Shown here one piece after another: positions 1 to 7,762 of a DNA stretch of 14,992 nucleotides. The position numbers and the translations under genes were made by a program. Source of the DNA: JAAGZL01 sp964628835 (GTDB lineage Bacteria > Pseudomonadota > Gammaproteobacteria > Chromatiales > Chromatiaceae); the NCBI GenBank assembly GCA_964628835.1, contig CAZVME010000082.1, positions 1 to 14,992 on the forward strand. Reading direction: 5' to 3'. The notes below the pieces were generated by a model. It was not told the DNA's origin. It ran no database searches and saw nothing but the letters and a program-made list of their open reading frames with translations. How positions within the stretch are numbered: the stretch's first letter is position 1; each line of letters opens with the position of its first letter.

Positions 1-277
1 AGTGATCTTTCCATCCAAGGTAATCCCAGTAGTCCACATGAAACGCCATGGGGATCACCTTGTTCCACAGCCCCTGGTGTTCACTGAATTTACGAATCCA
101 CATGTCTGCCGGTGGGCAACTACTGCAACCATGGGAGGTAAATAGTTCAATGACAGCAACGGATTCTACTGCACTTTCAAATTTAATTTCTTTCGCTGTG
201 GCCGTACTGGAAAGAATAAACATACAACATATAAGCCAGCATATATCGGTCCATCGCACTAGTGATCTTGGTGTCAT
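1..277 (-). CDS. DUF1223 secreted thioredoxin-like protein, N-terminal part (cut by window edge)
   Basis: The gene runs off the left edge; 92 codons are visible. After a short basic N-terminus comes a hydrophobic stretch (about residues 11-27, ending STATA), which looks like a signal peptide, so the protein should be exported. Residues 43-57 read IELFTSHGCSSCPPA, the hallmark of DUF1223, with a CxxC pair at C51/C54 in a thioredoxin-like position. The later segment AFHVDYWDYLGW is also typical of that family. The start is well supported: AGGAGG lies at 285-290 on the minus strand, 7 bases before the ATG at 277. The family's biochemical role is not established; a periplasmic redox function is inference from the CxxC. 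A possible small ORF lies just upstream (315-479) and could share its transcript. Confidence 0.88.
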   Translation of the reverse strand, partial: MTPRSLVRWTDICWLICCMFILSSTATAKEIKFESAVESVAVIELFTSHGCSSCPPADMWIRKFSEHQGLWNKVIPMAFHVDYWDYLGWKDH

Positions 278-314
278 ATCGTTGCCTCCTTGATATCAAA
301 ACCTTACACATAAC

Positions 315-479
315 TCACTTCTGGACCTTGGCCAATTTGCATTGACTTGTTGGATGCAGCAGGATTATAACCACTAATGGCTGCACCAAAGGTAGATGAG
401 TAGAACTCTGTTTTGCGACATGGAGCAACGTGGGGCTAAGAAGTAATATAATCAAGGTCATAGTCAGGCATGTAGCCAT
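315..479 (-). CDS. possible small secreted protein, perhaps frameshifted
   Basis: This 54-codon ORF starts with an ATG preceded by an excellent Shine-Dalgarno (AAGGAGGTG) and begins MATCLTMTLIILLLSP, which resembles a signal peptide. The rest of this frame is unremarkable and ends at 315. A one-base shift near an AAAA run at about residue 25 gives a second frame that reads more like a secreted protein (for example TFGAAISGYNPAASN) and ends with TAA at 304-306, just before the DUF1223 gene's ribosome site. It is either a real small exported protein, a frameshifted one, or chance. I do not recognise a family. If real, it would be co-transcribed with the downstream DUF1223 gene. Confidence 0.35.
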   Translation of the reverse strand: MATCLTMTLIILLLSPTLLHVAKQSSTHLPLVQPLVVIILLHPTSQCKLAKVQK

Positions 480-662
480 AACCACCTCCTTTAACAGATA
501 ACCACTCGCTATTTTCAGACTGGGATACTTTGTTCGGCACCTAGTCAATAGGCATAGCATAGCAATCAGATTCCCTCGGATTACCCGGCTAAAGCAAAAT
601 GTTATGCTTTTGTGATAACTGCTGGTTGGAGTATTGGAAGGTAATACCTGAAAACTTCAGAT

Positions 663-3278
663 TTAACCCCTGCCCTTATGGTGGTCGGCATTATGGTCAG
701 CTGTCTTGATCCAGGTATCCTCAAACTCCCGCCATGGCACCGGCTTGCCAAACCAAAACCCCTGTAGTGAGTTGCACCCGGCCTGCTTCAACATTGTTGC
801 CTGCGTCTCAGTCTCAACACCTTCTGCGGTAATTTCCAATCCCAGCTCATGGCCCATGGTGATAATCGCCTTGGCCAGAGCACAGTTCTCCTGGTCACCT
901 GGAATATCGTGTACAAATGAGCGGTCTATCTTCAGAATATTAAATGGGTAATTCTTTATATAGCTAAGGGAAGAGTAGCCAGTTCCAAAATCATCCATTG
1001 ATAGAGTTATACCAATTTCGTTTAGCTTGCGAAGTGTGTCCTCAACATGCATATATTTTCTGATCAGCATTCCCTCCGTGATCTCGATATTCAGTTGGTT
1101 TGGGGCCAAACCCGCTGCATCCAACGCGCAGGTAATGTCATTTATAATATCCTTATCCTGGAACTGACGGGGTGAGACATTGACTCCTATGGTAAATGGC
1201 ATTCCCAACATCCCCGCCCAAATAGACGCCTGCCTGCAAGCAGTTGAGAGTACCCAGGCACCAATTGGGACGATTAAACCACTCTGCTCAGCTACCGGAA
1301 TAAATTTGTTTGGTGGCAGGTAACCATATTTTTCACCATCCCATCGTATTAGCGCCTCTGCACCTTTGAGTTCACCACTCTGCGCATCTATCAGTGGCTG
1401 ATAGTGAAGTTCAAACTCATCCCGCTCCAGGGCCAGTCGCAGATTACTTTCCAGGTCCAGTTGTTTGATTACGGAGGTGTGGATATCGTGGTTGTAATAG
1501 GAGAATGTGTTTCCGCCCTCATCCTTGGCCTGATATAAGGCGTGATCGGCATTTCGCAGCAGCATACTCGATTCACTGGCATCATCTGGATATATGGAGA
1601 CACCTATACTTGGTGTCATTATCAATTCCTTACCCTCCAGAGTGAATGGATCTACAAATACCCGCAGGATATTTCTTAGCACCAGTTCCAAGTCTGAGAT
1701 TGTATTCACGGAATACATGATTACAAGAAACTCATCACCACCATGGCGGGCCACTGTATCCTGCTTGCGTACAGCCTGTTGCAATCTTTCACCCACGTTA
1801 ATCAGTATCTGGTCACCAAGCTCATGACCCAGTGAGTCATTGATCTTTTTAAAGTCATCCAGGTCGATAAACAGCAGGGCAACCTTTTCATTATGTCTGC
1901 TGGCATTTTGCAGTGCTTGATGCAGGCGATCCATAGCCAGCAGACGATTGGGAAGGTCGGTCAGGGCATCATACTGCGCCTGCCGTCGAATCTTCTCCTC
2001 CTGCTGTTTTCTGATGGTTATGTCCTCTTTAACCGCCAGGTAGTGAGTGATATCTCCCGTACTGTCTGTTACCGGTGAGATAGTAACCTGTTCCCAATAC
2101 AGCTCTCCGCTTTTACGCTTGTTCAACAGTTCACCACTCCAATCACGGCCCTGTGTAATGGTTCCCCACAGACTCTGATAGGTGGTTTCACTTGTCATAC
2201 CGGACTTAATTATGCGTGGGTTCTTGCCGATCACCTCGTCCCGATCGTATCCGGATACTTCCATAAAAGCGTTGTTTACATACTCCAACTCACCATCTTT
2301 ATCAGTTATCAACACAGCCACCGGACTCTGTTCCACCGCCTTTGATAACAGTCGTATGGTACGTTGTGAGCGGTATTTCTCCTCTATCTCCTGATGCAGC
2401 TGCTCATTGGCCTGAGTGAGTTCCTGGGTGCGCTGTTCAACCCGCTGTTCCAATAGATCCTGTTCTCTCTTGAGTTCGTACTCCCGCGCCATAATCTTGA
2501 CCTGCATAAGATTGAAGGCCGTTGCCAGATCTGTGAGTTCGTCACTTCCCTCTGCCCGAATAGCCGCAATGTCTGCATTCTCTGAAATTTCAATTGCTGC
2601 ATTGCGTAGTCTGCGGATGCGCTGAGAAGCTGACTGGGCAACCAGGGTGGTAAATACGAGGATTAACATTACCGCAATGCCTGTCATAACCCAAAAGGCA
2701 ATTCGCTTTCTGGAAGTATTTCGTTGTGTGGTTTGATAATATGCTTGTGCCTGCTGCTCCATGGTCTTAGACAGCTGACTCAGCCTTTGCGAGATACTCT
2801 CAAAATGTGGACCTGAACTGTACTGGGATATCCTGATTACCTCTTTCAGGTTCATGATATTGGCCGCAGTAATCACAGCCTGGATATCTTGCTCATACTG
2901 CCTCCAATCGTGAAGAATTCTGGGGGCTATACCAGTTCCTTCGTGATCTACTTCTTCTGCGAGGTTACGAATATCCAGGTTAAACTGTCTGATTTTTTCT
3001 TCTAAACTCAGTACCACACTACTTATTGCAAAGTAGTCCTTGGTTTGTGGCAGTTCATCCTCAACTATTCTTATACTATCCAGTTGTGACTGTAGACGAT
3101 TCACCATTACCAGTGGTCGCACCTGATTCTCTATCAGTGTGTTCATCTGCTTTTCAGCATCGCCAAGAATCGTATTACCTTCAAAAGAAACTAAAATCAG
3201 TGAGACAGTAGCAATCAGAGCACCAAACAGAAGTTTGGTGCTAATGGACAACCCTAGTCTGCTATTGTTTAAAGCCAC
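663..3278 (-). CDS. transmembrane HAMP-PAS-GGDEF-EAL cyclic-di-GMP turnover protein
   Basis: An 871-residue inner-membrane signalling protein. Visible order: TM1 (about 15-31), a periplasmic helical region (about 32-190), TM2 (about 193-213), HAMP (about 217-268), a coiled coil (about 268-305), PAS (about 306-425, with DITIRKQQEE as the linker), GGDEF (about 430-595) and EAL (about 605-855). The cyclase motif is intact (RHGGDEF, GGDEF at 513-517). An inhibitory I-site RxxD (R504-D507) sits exactly five residues before it. The phosphodiesterase domain keeps EAL (641-643), EITEG, DDFGTGYSS, KIDRSF and AEGVET, so both activities look possible; which one dominates cannot be read. The start is GTG with only a weak GGAA upstream. 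It lies 21 bases after a solute-binding protein gene on the same strand, so its periplasmic domain may sense that protein's ligand-bound state. Confidence 0.93.
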   Translation of the reverse strand: MALNNSRLGLSISTKLLFGALIATVSLILVSFEGNTILGDAEKQMNTLIENQVRPLVMVNRLQSQLDSIRIVEDELPQTKDYFAISSVVLSLEEKIRQFNLDIRNLAEEVDHEGTGIAPRILHDWRQYEQDIQAVITAANIMNLKEVIRISQYSSGPHFESISQRLSQLSKTMEQQAQAYYQTTQRNTSRKRIAFWVMTGIAVMLILVFTTLVAQSASQRIRRLRNAAIEISENADIAAIRAEGSDELTDLATAFNLMQVKIMAREYELKREQDLLEQRVEQRTQELTQANEQLHQEIEEKYRSQRTIRLLSKAVEQSPVAVLITDKDGELEYVNNAFMEVSGYDRDEVIGKNPRIIKSGMTSETTYQSLWGTITQGRDWSGELLNKRKSGELYWEQVTISPVTDSTGDITHYLAVKEDITIRKQQEEKIRRQAQYDALTDLPNRLLAMDRLHQALQNASRHNEKVALLFIDLDDFKKINDSLGHELGDQILINVGERLQQAVRKQDTVARHGGDEFLVIMYSVNTISDLELVLRNILRVFVDPFTLEGKELIMTPSIGVSIYPDDASESSMLLRNADHALYQAKDEGGNTFSYYNHDIHTSVIKQLDLESNLRLALERDEFELHYQPLIDAQSGELKGAEALIRWDGEKYGYLPPNKFIPVAEQSGLIVPIGAWVLSTACRQASIWAGMLGMPFTIGVNVSPRQFQDKDIINDITCALDAAGLAPNQLNIEITEGMLIRKYMHVEDTLRKLNEIGITLSMDDFGTGYSSLSYIKNYPFNILKIDRSFVHDIPGDQENCALAKAIITMGHELGLEITAEGVETETQATMLKQAGCNSLQGFWFGKPVPWREFEDTWIKTADHNADHHKGRG

Positions 3279-3299
3279 TCTAGTTTCCAGTAACGCTAT

Positions 3300-4754
3300 T
3301 CATTTTGGGAAATACCGAGTAAATATTTGCCAGTAATCAATCTGTTGTTTGCGCCCATACTTTTCAGTAATCACTTCCCAGGAGGTGGCTGTCAGTTGCA
3401 TCGCCTGAGCTGCGGTAATTGCACCTGTAGCCGCCCGTCGTAGATTTTCATTCAACACGGAAAAATACTCTGTATCACCAGGCAGTCCGGTCCCGGCCGG
3501 GACTGCGATATCCAGTTGGTTTGAAAAAATATCTATCAGCTGGGGGGTGTATCTCTCTCTAACTAATGGGTGTTTTAGATGATTGAATCGGTAGGGATCG
3601 GAAAACCCACCTATGGCAGAAATAGAGTGTGTAGAGATATCCGGGTCTGTAAGCCACATAGCATAAAGAAATGCCAAGTCACGATTGCTACCGTTGTTGG
3701 GGATTACCAGATTGTTGCCGTAGATATATGTGGTATGCGCTACCAACTTTCCATTAATAACGTCTCCCGGCATGGGGTATACCGCATATTTTCCACGTAT
3801 GGGAGAGCTATCCATATTAAAAAGCTTTCCACCCGCAGCAGTTATTATGGTGGAAAAGCCCTGCCCAGCACGAAACCGGGGTAAGGTAAAGTTGTAGTCA
3901 TTTCCGGGATCTAATAGTTTTGGCGGAGTGAAAGCGATGGTGGCAATATACTCTTCAGTGGCCTTTAGCCCCTCTGGCGAATTAATCAATGGTCGCATAT
4001 TGTCATCAAACAGCGGTTGAACCGGATCACCCTTGGAGAGATAGCGCGGCATCCAGAACATCCATGCGGTCAACTCCTCTCTGGGCTCCAGGCTGCCGTA
4101 TAACCCATCTTGTGGGCGATGAAAAAACTCAATCAGCCTCAGATAATCCCCCCAGGTTTCTGGTGCTTTCAGATCCAGAGAATATTTGCGTCTGAAGGCC
4201 TGCCTGTTATCCTCAGCCTCAAGCAGGTCCTTACGCAGATATAGCAGAGCGACATCATTATCTGCTGGCACACCTATGATCTTGTCACCGAAATACACCT
4301 GTTTCTTCGGCAGGATAAATCCGGATTCAGAGTCATCATTAAGATCAAATCCATATTTCGCAAATAGCGGGGTTAAATCAACCAGCAGATCTTTATGGTA
4401 AAGATCAGGGAACTCTCTGTTTCGTGCAATGGTTAGGTCAACATTCCTGTTACTGCGTATCAATTCCAGTGAGGCGACCTGCGGCATCACCTTTAAATCC
4501 AATTGCACCCCAGTCGCATCTTCCCACTGCTGCTTCAACTCGAAGGAGTTACCAGCGAAGTTGATCATATTCCCCTTCTTCACCACCAGTCTCAGCACCG
4601 GATTCTGTCCAATCGTTCCCTTAGTTTTAAGAGCGATGACAGCAGCGATAGCCTTATCGGCTATTTCACCTGTCTGAGCTGTAGAAAGGGGTAAGACAAG
4701 CAGTAACAAGGCATAAGCTGCCACGCTTATGAAATTACACCTGGTTAGATCCAT
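3300..4754 (-). CDS. ABC-type extracellular solute-binding protein, likely sensor partner of the GGDEF-EAL protein
   Basis: A 484-residue periplasmic binding protein of the SBP family 1 (sugar/oligosaccharide) type. The N-terminus is a signal peptide (MDLTRCNF, then a hydrophobic run to about residue 25, STAQ). Family-like segments follow: FELKQQWEDATGVQLDLKVM, NVDLTIARNREFPDL, KKQVYFGDKIIGVPADND, APETWGDYLRLIEFF and AAGGKLFN. An upstream in-frame ATG at 4790 would add 12 residues, but it has no ribosome site and spoils the signal peptide, so 4754 is preferred. No ABC permease or ATPase is adjacent. Instead the next gene, 21 bases on, is a membrane GGDEF-EAL protein. By analogy with NspS-MbaA of Vibrio cholerae, this protein may act as a receptor feeding c-di-GMP signalling rather than as a transporter subunit. 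The ligand cannot be told from sequence. Confidence 0.88.
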   Translation of the reverse strand: MDLTRCNFISVAAYALLLLVLPLSTAQTGEIADKAIAAVIALKTKGTIGQNPVLRLVVKKGNMINFAGNSFELKQQWEDATGVQLDLKVMPQVASLELIRSNRNVDLTIARNREFPDLYHKDLLVDLTPLFAKYGFDLNDDSESGFILPKKQVYFGDKIIGVPADNDVALLYLRKDLLEAEDNRQAFRRKYSLDLKAPETWGDYLRLIEFFHRPQDGLYGSLEPREELTAWMFWMPRYLSKGDPVQPLFDDNMRPLINSPEGLKATEEYIATIAFTPPKLLDPGNDYNFTLPRFRAGQGFSTIITAAGGKLFNMDSSPIRGKYAVYPMPGDVINGKLVAHTTYIYGNNLVIPNNGSNRDLAFLYAMWLTDPDISTHSISAIGGFSDPYRFNHLKHPLVRERYTPQLIDIFSNQLDIAVPAGTGLPGDTEYFSVLNENLRRAATGAITAAQAMQLTATSWEVITEKYGRKQQIDYWQIFTRYFPK

Positions 4755-4792
4755 TAGATGTCCAGTCTCCAGGCACAACCAAACCCACATTA

Positions 4793-4798
4793 ATTATA
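4793..4798 (-). promoter_or_regulatory. possible -10 box for the binding-protein/GGDEF-EAL operon
   Basis: On the minus strand a perfect TATAAT lies about 38 bases upstream of the binding-protein ATG. The hexamer about 16 bases further up (TGTAAA) is a weak match to a -35. The DNA upstream to about 4870 is very AT-rich, with a run of alternating TA. This is a consensus match only. Confidence 0.3.
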
Positions 4799-4984
4799 CG
4801 GATAAGGTCATGAATTTACAGGATATTATTATTTGTATATCTACTTAACATATACGTCTATATATATAGGCGACCGGGCGAGGGATTACTTTAGGTGCAG
4901 ATGATATGCAATAGCTGGTATGAGTGGGGTACTGAAAACCAGCAAAATGCATAGTTACGTGAGGTAGCTCTGATTATCACTTCT

Positions 4985-5198
4985 CTACTCAGCTGTACTT
5001 TCCTCACCCATGGCGTCAAAATCGTCCATGATGCAGTAGATGGCAGGAACCATATGGAGTGCAAACAGCGCGGCAGCAAGCAGGCCAAATAACGAGGCTA
5101 CGCCAACTGGTCAGATCCACTCCCAGGGCTATGTGGCCAAAAACCAAGCAGATGCAAGATGTTGGAATAACCACCATCACCGCGAGCGGGCCAGATGG
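4985..5198 (-). pseudogene. remnant of an RND-family efflux transporter (C-terminal end, frameshifted and deleted)
   Basis: Two minus-strand frames together read like the end of an AcrB/HAE-type RND pump. From 5198 one frame gives GPLAVMVVIP and then VFGHIALGVDLT, matching the family pattern of a loop and transmembrane helix with (R/K)PLxVMLAIP and GH..G.DLT. A one-base shift at about 5100 leads to SLFGLLA, then LFALHMVPAIYCIMDD, and a short hydrophilic tail ending at TAG (4985-4987). This matches the last transmembrane helix of such pumps (..LF.TL..VPALY.I.D). In intact pumps roughly 70-80 residues separate these two segments. Here they are fused, so there is an internal deletion as well as the frame break, and the remaining ~1000 residues are gone. 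The family call is from memory of the motifs. Confidence 0.55.
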
Positions 5199-5559
5199 TC
5201 AACCAGCAAGTCACTCCATTTACAAGACTGTTTCGCACCCAACTTGCAGTAATGGAAGCCTGATGTGTCCAGTGCAAGCTATACAGCAGTTTCGGCGTGA
5301 CCGGAGCGCTTGTAATATAGATCGCGTTATTCATGGTTTATATTTAGGCTCTGGTGGATTTTCTCAGCATTAGCTGTCATAAAAGCTGGAGTATTGTTGT
5401 TAACCTTGTCCTAGATTAGTGAATAAAGGTAGTCATCTAGATTTGAGTAGAAGTCTGGTAGTAACTGCAATCGGAATTGGTTGGAGGATTAAAACACCCG
5501 CAGTTATGTCTATACAATCTAGCGCAATAATAGAATAGACACACTTGGAGAGATGTACC
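5199..5559. other. stretch without a recognisable gene
   Basis: No frame here gives a protein I recognise on either strand. It may hold further decayed sequence of the RND gene to its left. Its right end must contain the promoter of the zinc-ribbon gene, but I see no convincing -35/-10 pair, only AT-rich candidates near 5510-5535. Confidence 0.5.
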
Positions 5560-5868
5560 ATGTTATGCCAGAAGTGTAGGACCAAAAATCTAGATAACGC
5601 AAAGTTCTGTGGCAATTGCAGCCATGAGCTGGTTGCTGAATCAGTTGGCAACACCAACCAACAGGTGGAGGTAAACGCAGAACAACAGCCGGTCTCTGCA
5701 CTGATGAAATATGGCGTAATGTTGGCTGCATTTCTGATCCCAATTGTCGGCCTGGTAATGGGCATCATCTACAGCCAGGGAGAGACAAAAGATAAACATG
5801 CGGCGGGAAAGCTCTGGCTATTTGCCTGCGTAGCGGGGTTTGTTTTCTACCTTATACTCAGTAACTAG
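5560..5868 (+). CDS. small zinc-ribbon membrane protein
   Basis: A 102-residue protein. The N-terminus is a classic zinc ribbon, MLCQKCRTKN...FCGNCSHEL, with CxxC pairs at C3/C6 and C17/C20. A polar linker (about 25-47) follows, then two hydrophobic segments: about 51-72 (YGVMLAAFLIPIVGLVMGII) and about 85-101 (LWLFACVAGFVFYLIL). The predicted form is therefore a two-helix membrane protein with a zinc-binding N-terminal knuckle. The ATG at 5560 is preferred over the in-frame TTG at 5545 because GGAG (5547-5550) then sits 9 bases upstream and the protein begins directly at the ribbon, as is usual for such proteins. The function is unknown. It appears intact while the sequences on both sides are decayed. 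Confidence 0.75.
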   Translation: MLCQKCRTKNLDNAKFCGNCSHELVAESVGNTNQQVEVNAEQQPVSALMKYGVMLAAFLIPIVGLVMGIIYSQGETKDKHAAGKLWLFACVAGFVFYLILSN

Positions 5869-5900
5869 ATCTGAATATTTGGAAGAGAGATGGTAATTGA

Positions 5901-6266
5901 GATAAGGGACATCTGGTTAAAGGCAGCTTCCTGACTATTGTTGATCGCTACTCCAGGTTTGCCAAGATTGGCGGCGAGATGATCAGTCTTGGGGCCATCG
6001 AAAGCGCCATTGGTCAGCAGCTGCCAGAGGATAGCGAGATCCTGGCCACAACCATCCCCGATGATAAGAAAGGTGAGAAAGTGGCTATGTTGTTTGCAGG
6101 TAACATTGAGCATGACCACCTGAAACTACTGATAGACCAATCTGAACTGAACCCATTGATGAGACCGGCCCTGCTGGTCCCGGTCGAGGCTATACCAAAA
6201 CTCGGAAGTGGAAAGAGCAATTTCAGTGCGGCAAAACAGATTGCGTTGGAGACAGCCGCCGTATGA
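5901..6266 (+). pseudogene. C-terminal stump of an AMP-dependent acyl ligase (Aas / acyl-ACP synthetase type)
   Basis: From 5901 the frame reads DKGHLVKGSFLTIVDRYSRF, then AKIGGEMISLGAIESAI, and continues to a normal-looking C-terminus (PKLGSGKSNFSAAKQIAL). This is the hinge and C-terminal lid of the adenylate-forming enzyme superfamily, closest in style to the acyl-ACP synthetase half of 2-acylglycerophosphoethanolamine acyltransferase (TGDKGHLD.DGFLTIVDR.SRFAKIGGEM). The catalytic lysine region near the end (GSGKSN) is kept. The whole N-terminal adenylation domain is missing; a TGA lies just before the first matching codon, and the only ATG (5979) is inside the conserved GGEM with no ribosome site. 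The stop codon overlaps the next gene's start as ATGA, showing that an intact ligase was once translationally coupled to the amidohydrolase. Confidence 0.72.
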
Positions 6267-7258
6267 AGACCATAGACACCCACACCCACCTGCTCAGTCC
6301 CAAGGTGCAGTTCAACCGGTTGTACGACCGGATCACCATCTCATTCTTTGCCAAAAGCCTGGGGGTTGACCCCAAGCAATTGCGAGAGCGTCCATACGAG
6401 ACCTACGTGGATGCAATGGCTAATTCCATAAGAGAGTCTGTCTATGTAAAGAAAGCATGTCTGTTTGGGGTAGATGTGCGGTTAGATGATCATGGCAGAG
6501 AGATAGACCGTGATCCGACAGTCTGTGCCATGAGTAACGATGTGGTGGCGGTTGCCAAGCGTTATCCAGAACAGTTTATCCCGTTTTTCTCCATCAACCC
6601 CTGCCGTGCCGATGCCATAGAGCAGATCGACCGCCAGATTGAAAACGGTTGCAGAGGGGCCAAGTTTCTTCAGAACTACTGGGGTGTAGATACGAACGAT
6701 AAGAGGTTTATCCCCTACTATGAGCGACTCAGAGACCATGGCATTCCGCTAATCATCCATGTGGGTAGCGAGTACAGCATCGACTCCTTTTCTGAATATG
6801 AGAGTACCGATATGTTGCGGTTGCCACTGGAGACTGGCGTAACTGTAATTGCGGCTCACATGGGACTGGGAAGGATAAACTATAAACTGCGCTTCTGGCG
6901 CAATCTATCCAAAAATCCAGCGTACTTCGATGAAGACTATTTTCAACTGTTGGAGATGCTAAAGAGCCACCCAAACCTGTATGCAGATATCTCTGCTATC
7001 CTGGCACCCATGCGCGCCCGGGCGTTGCGCCATCTCTCCCAGCAGACCGATGTGCATAAAAAAATCCTGTTCGGCACCGATTACCCGGTTCCATTTACCA
7101 TAGGTACGAACAGCTATGATCTGCCTCGTGAGAAACGGAGAATTATATCCAGAGTAAAAAACCCCTTTGACCGCTATATGGAAGCAACTCTGGAATACTT
7201 TCCTTCAGACAATCCTATATACAGCAACCACAGCAAGATTCTCAACTCCTCTTCTTGA
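6263..7258 (+). CDS. amidohydrolase family (Amidohydro_2) metal-dependent hydrolase or decarboxylase
   Basis: A 331-residue TIM-barrel amidohydrolase. The metal-binding motif opens the protein as DTHTH (H7, H9). Further conserved sites are IIHVGSE (H166), AAHMGLG (H199) and FGTDYP (D273), in the order and spacing of the Amidohydro_2/ACMSD-like group. GAKFLQNY (about 132-139) is the usual strand with a conserved lysine. The reaction is hydrolysis or decarboxylation of an unknown cyclic or carboxylated substrate in the cytoplasm. The ATG overlaps the stop of the ligase stump (ATGA), and there is no obvious independent ribosome site, so expression may now depend on leftover upstream translation or on a new start. 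The ORF is complete and undamaged. Confidence 0.85.
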   Translation: MKTIDTHTHLLSPKVQFNRLYDRITISFFAKSLGVDPKQLRERPYETYVDAMANSIRESVYVKKACLFGVDVRLDDHGREIDRDPTVCAMSNDVVAVAKRYPEQFIPFFSINPCRADAIEQIDRQIENGCRGAKFLQNYWGVDTNDKRFIPYYERLRDHGIPLIIHVGSEYSIDSFSEYESTDMLRLPLETGVTVIAAHMGLGRINYKLRFWRNLSKNPAYFDEDYFQLLEMLKSHPNLYADISAILAPMRARALRHLSQQTDVHKKILFGTDYPVPFTIGTNSYDLPREKRRIISRVKNPFDRYMEATLEYFPSDNPIYSNHSKILNSSS

Positions 7259-7286
7259 CTGCATACAGAATTTAGTTGGATGATTC

Positions 7287-7329
7287 CCAGAACCGGACTT
7301 GATCCGGCACGGCCGTTAGGCAATTCTGG
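7287..7329. other. nested inverted repeats downstream of the amidohydrolase gene
   Basis: Outer arms CCAGAA (7287-7292) and TTCTGG (7324-7329) enclose a tight hairpin CCGGA-cttga-TCCGG (7293-7307). There is no T-run after it, so a rho-independent terminator is not supported. It could fold in RNA or be a trace of a repeat. Confidence 0.3.
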
Positions 7330-7392
7330 TCAGGGAACAATAAACTCTAATATTAAAAACAATTGCTCTATGACCCTCATTCTTCGTATTCA

Positions 7393-7434
7393 TTACCCAT
7401 TTGATGAATCGCATTTAGCGCACTTAGATTCCAT
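7393..7434 (-). CDS. 13-codon ORF with an ideal ribosome site (possibly a truncated zinc-ribbon gene)
   Basis: The minus strand shows AGGAGGTG (7442-7449), 7 bases from an ATG, followed by MESKCAKCDSSNG and a TAA. The CxxC and the flavour of the peptide resemble the first knuckle of small zinc-ribbon proteins, so this may be the start of such a gene that was truncated by a frameshift or deletion. Otherwise it is a genuine tiny peptide. No second cysteine pair is visible in the following ~90 bases in any frame I read. It lies downstream of the aminotransferase on the same strand. Confidence 0.3.
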   Translation of the reverse strand: MESKCAKCDSSNG

Positions 7435-7544
7435 GTAATTGCACCTCCTGATACTAATGATTTGTCGTGATTGCTTTTTAAAAATAGAGCCCACGTCTGA
7501 CTGGGGTTGACCTTTCCCCTGCATTAGAACCAAAGCTTCGATGA

Positions 7545-7762
7545 GATTCTTTCACTTTATGCTGCTCTCTTTGCGAATTCGATGACAATGAAACCGGCGC
7601 GCCTGCCAGCGATATTCGGTCCACCTTCGATGGGATAGTTTTGCATAAATCCTGATGCAGTGCCTGAAATGCTGCGCATGGAGACCGGTATGCAACACCT
7701 GGATAAGCGACTTCCTGCTGGACTCGATCCTGGAACGGGAGCGCGAGAAGCACGGATATTAA
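7545..7762 (+). other. decayed coding-like sequence, unidentified
   Basis: No intact gene lies between 7259 and 7758. One plus frame (7545-7655) contains FDDNETGAPASDIRSTFDG, which faintly recalls the conserved NDETGAPAYDP stretch near the N-terminus of some IS1182/IS5-type transposases, then stops. A second plus frame (7655-7762) gives a 35-codon ORF, cysteine-rich at the start (MQCLKCCAW) and ending LDSILEREREKHGY, whose stop overlaps the convergent aminotransferase stop. Neither has a ribosome site. The transposase resemblance is weak and should not be relied on. Confidence 0.25.

Noticed and set aside
4755..4790. Longer form of the solute-binding protein starting at 4790
   Set aside because: The extra residues have no ribosome site and sit in front of an otherwise normal signal peptide.
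5098..5334. 78-codon minus-strand ORF beside the RND remnant
   Set aside because: It has no ribosome site, and its protein is not family-like; another frame of the same DNA gives the RND-like segments.
5979..6266. A 95-residue stand-alone protein starting at the ATG at 5979
   Set aside because: That ATG is inside the conserved GGEM motif of an acyl ligase, the homology begins 26 codons earlier, and no ribosome site precedes it.
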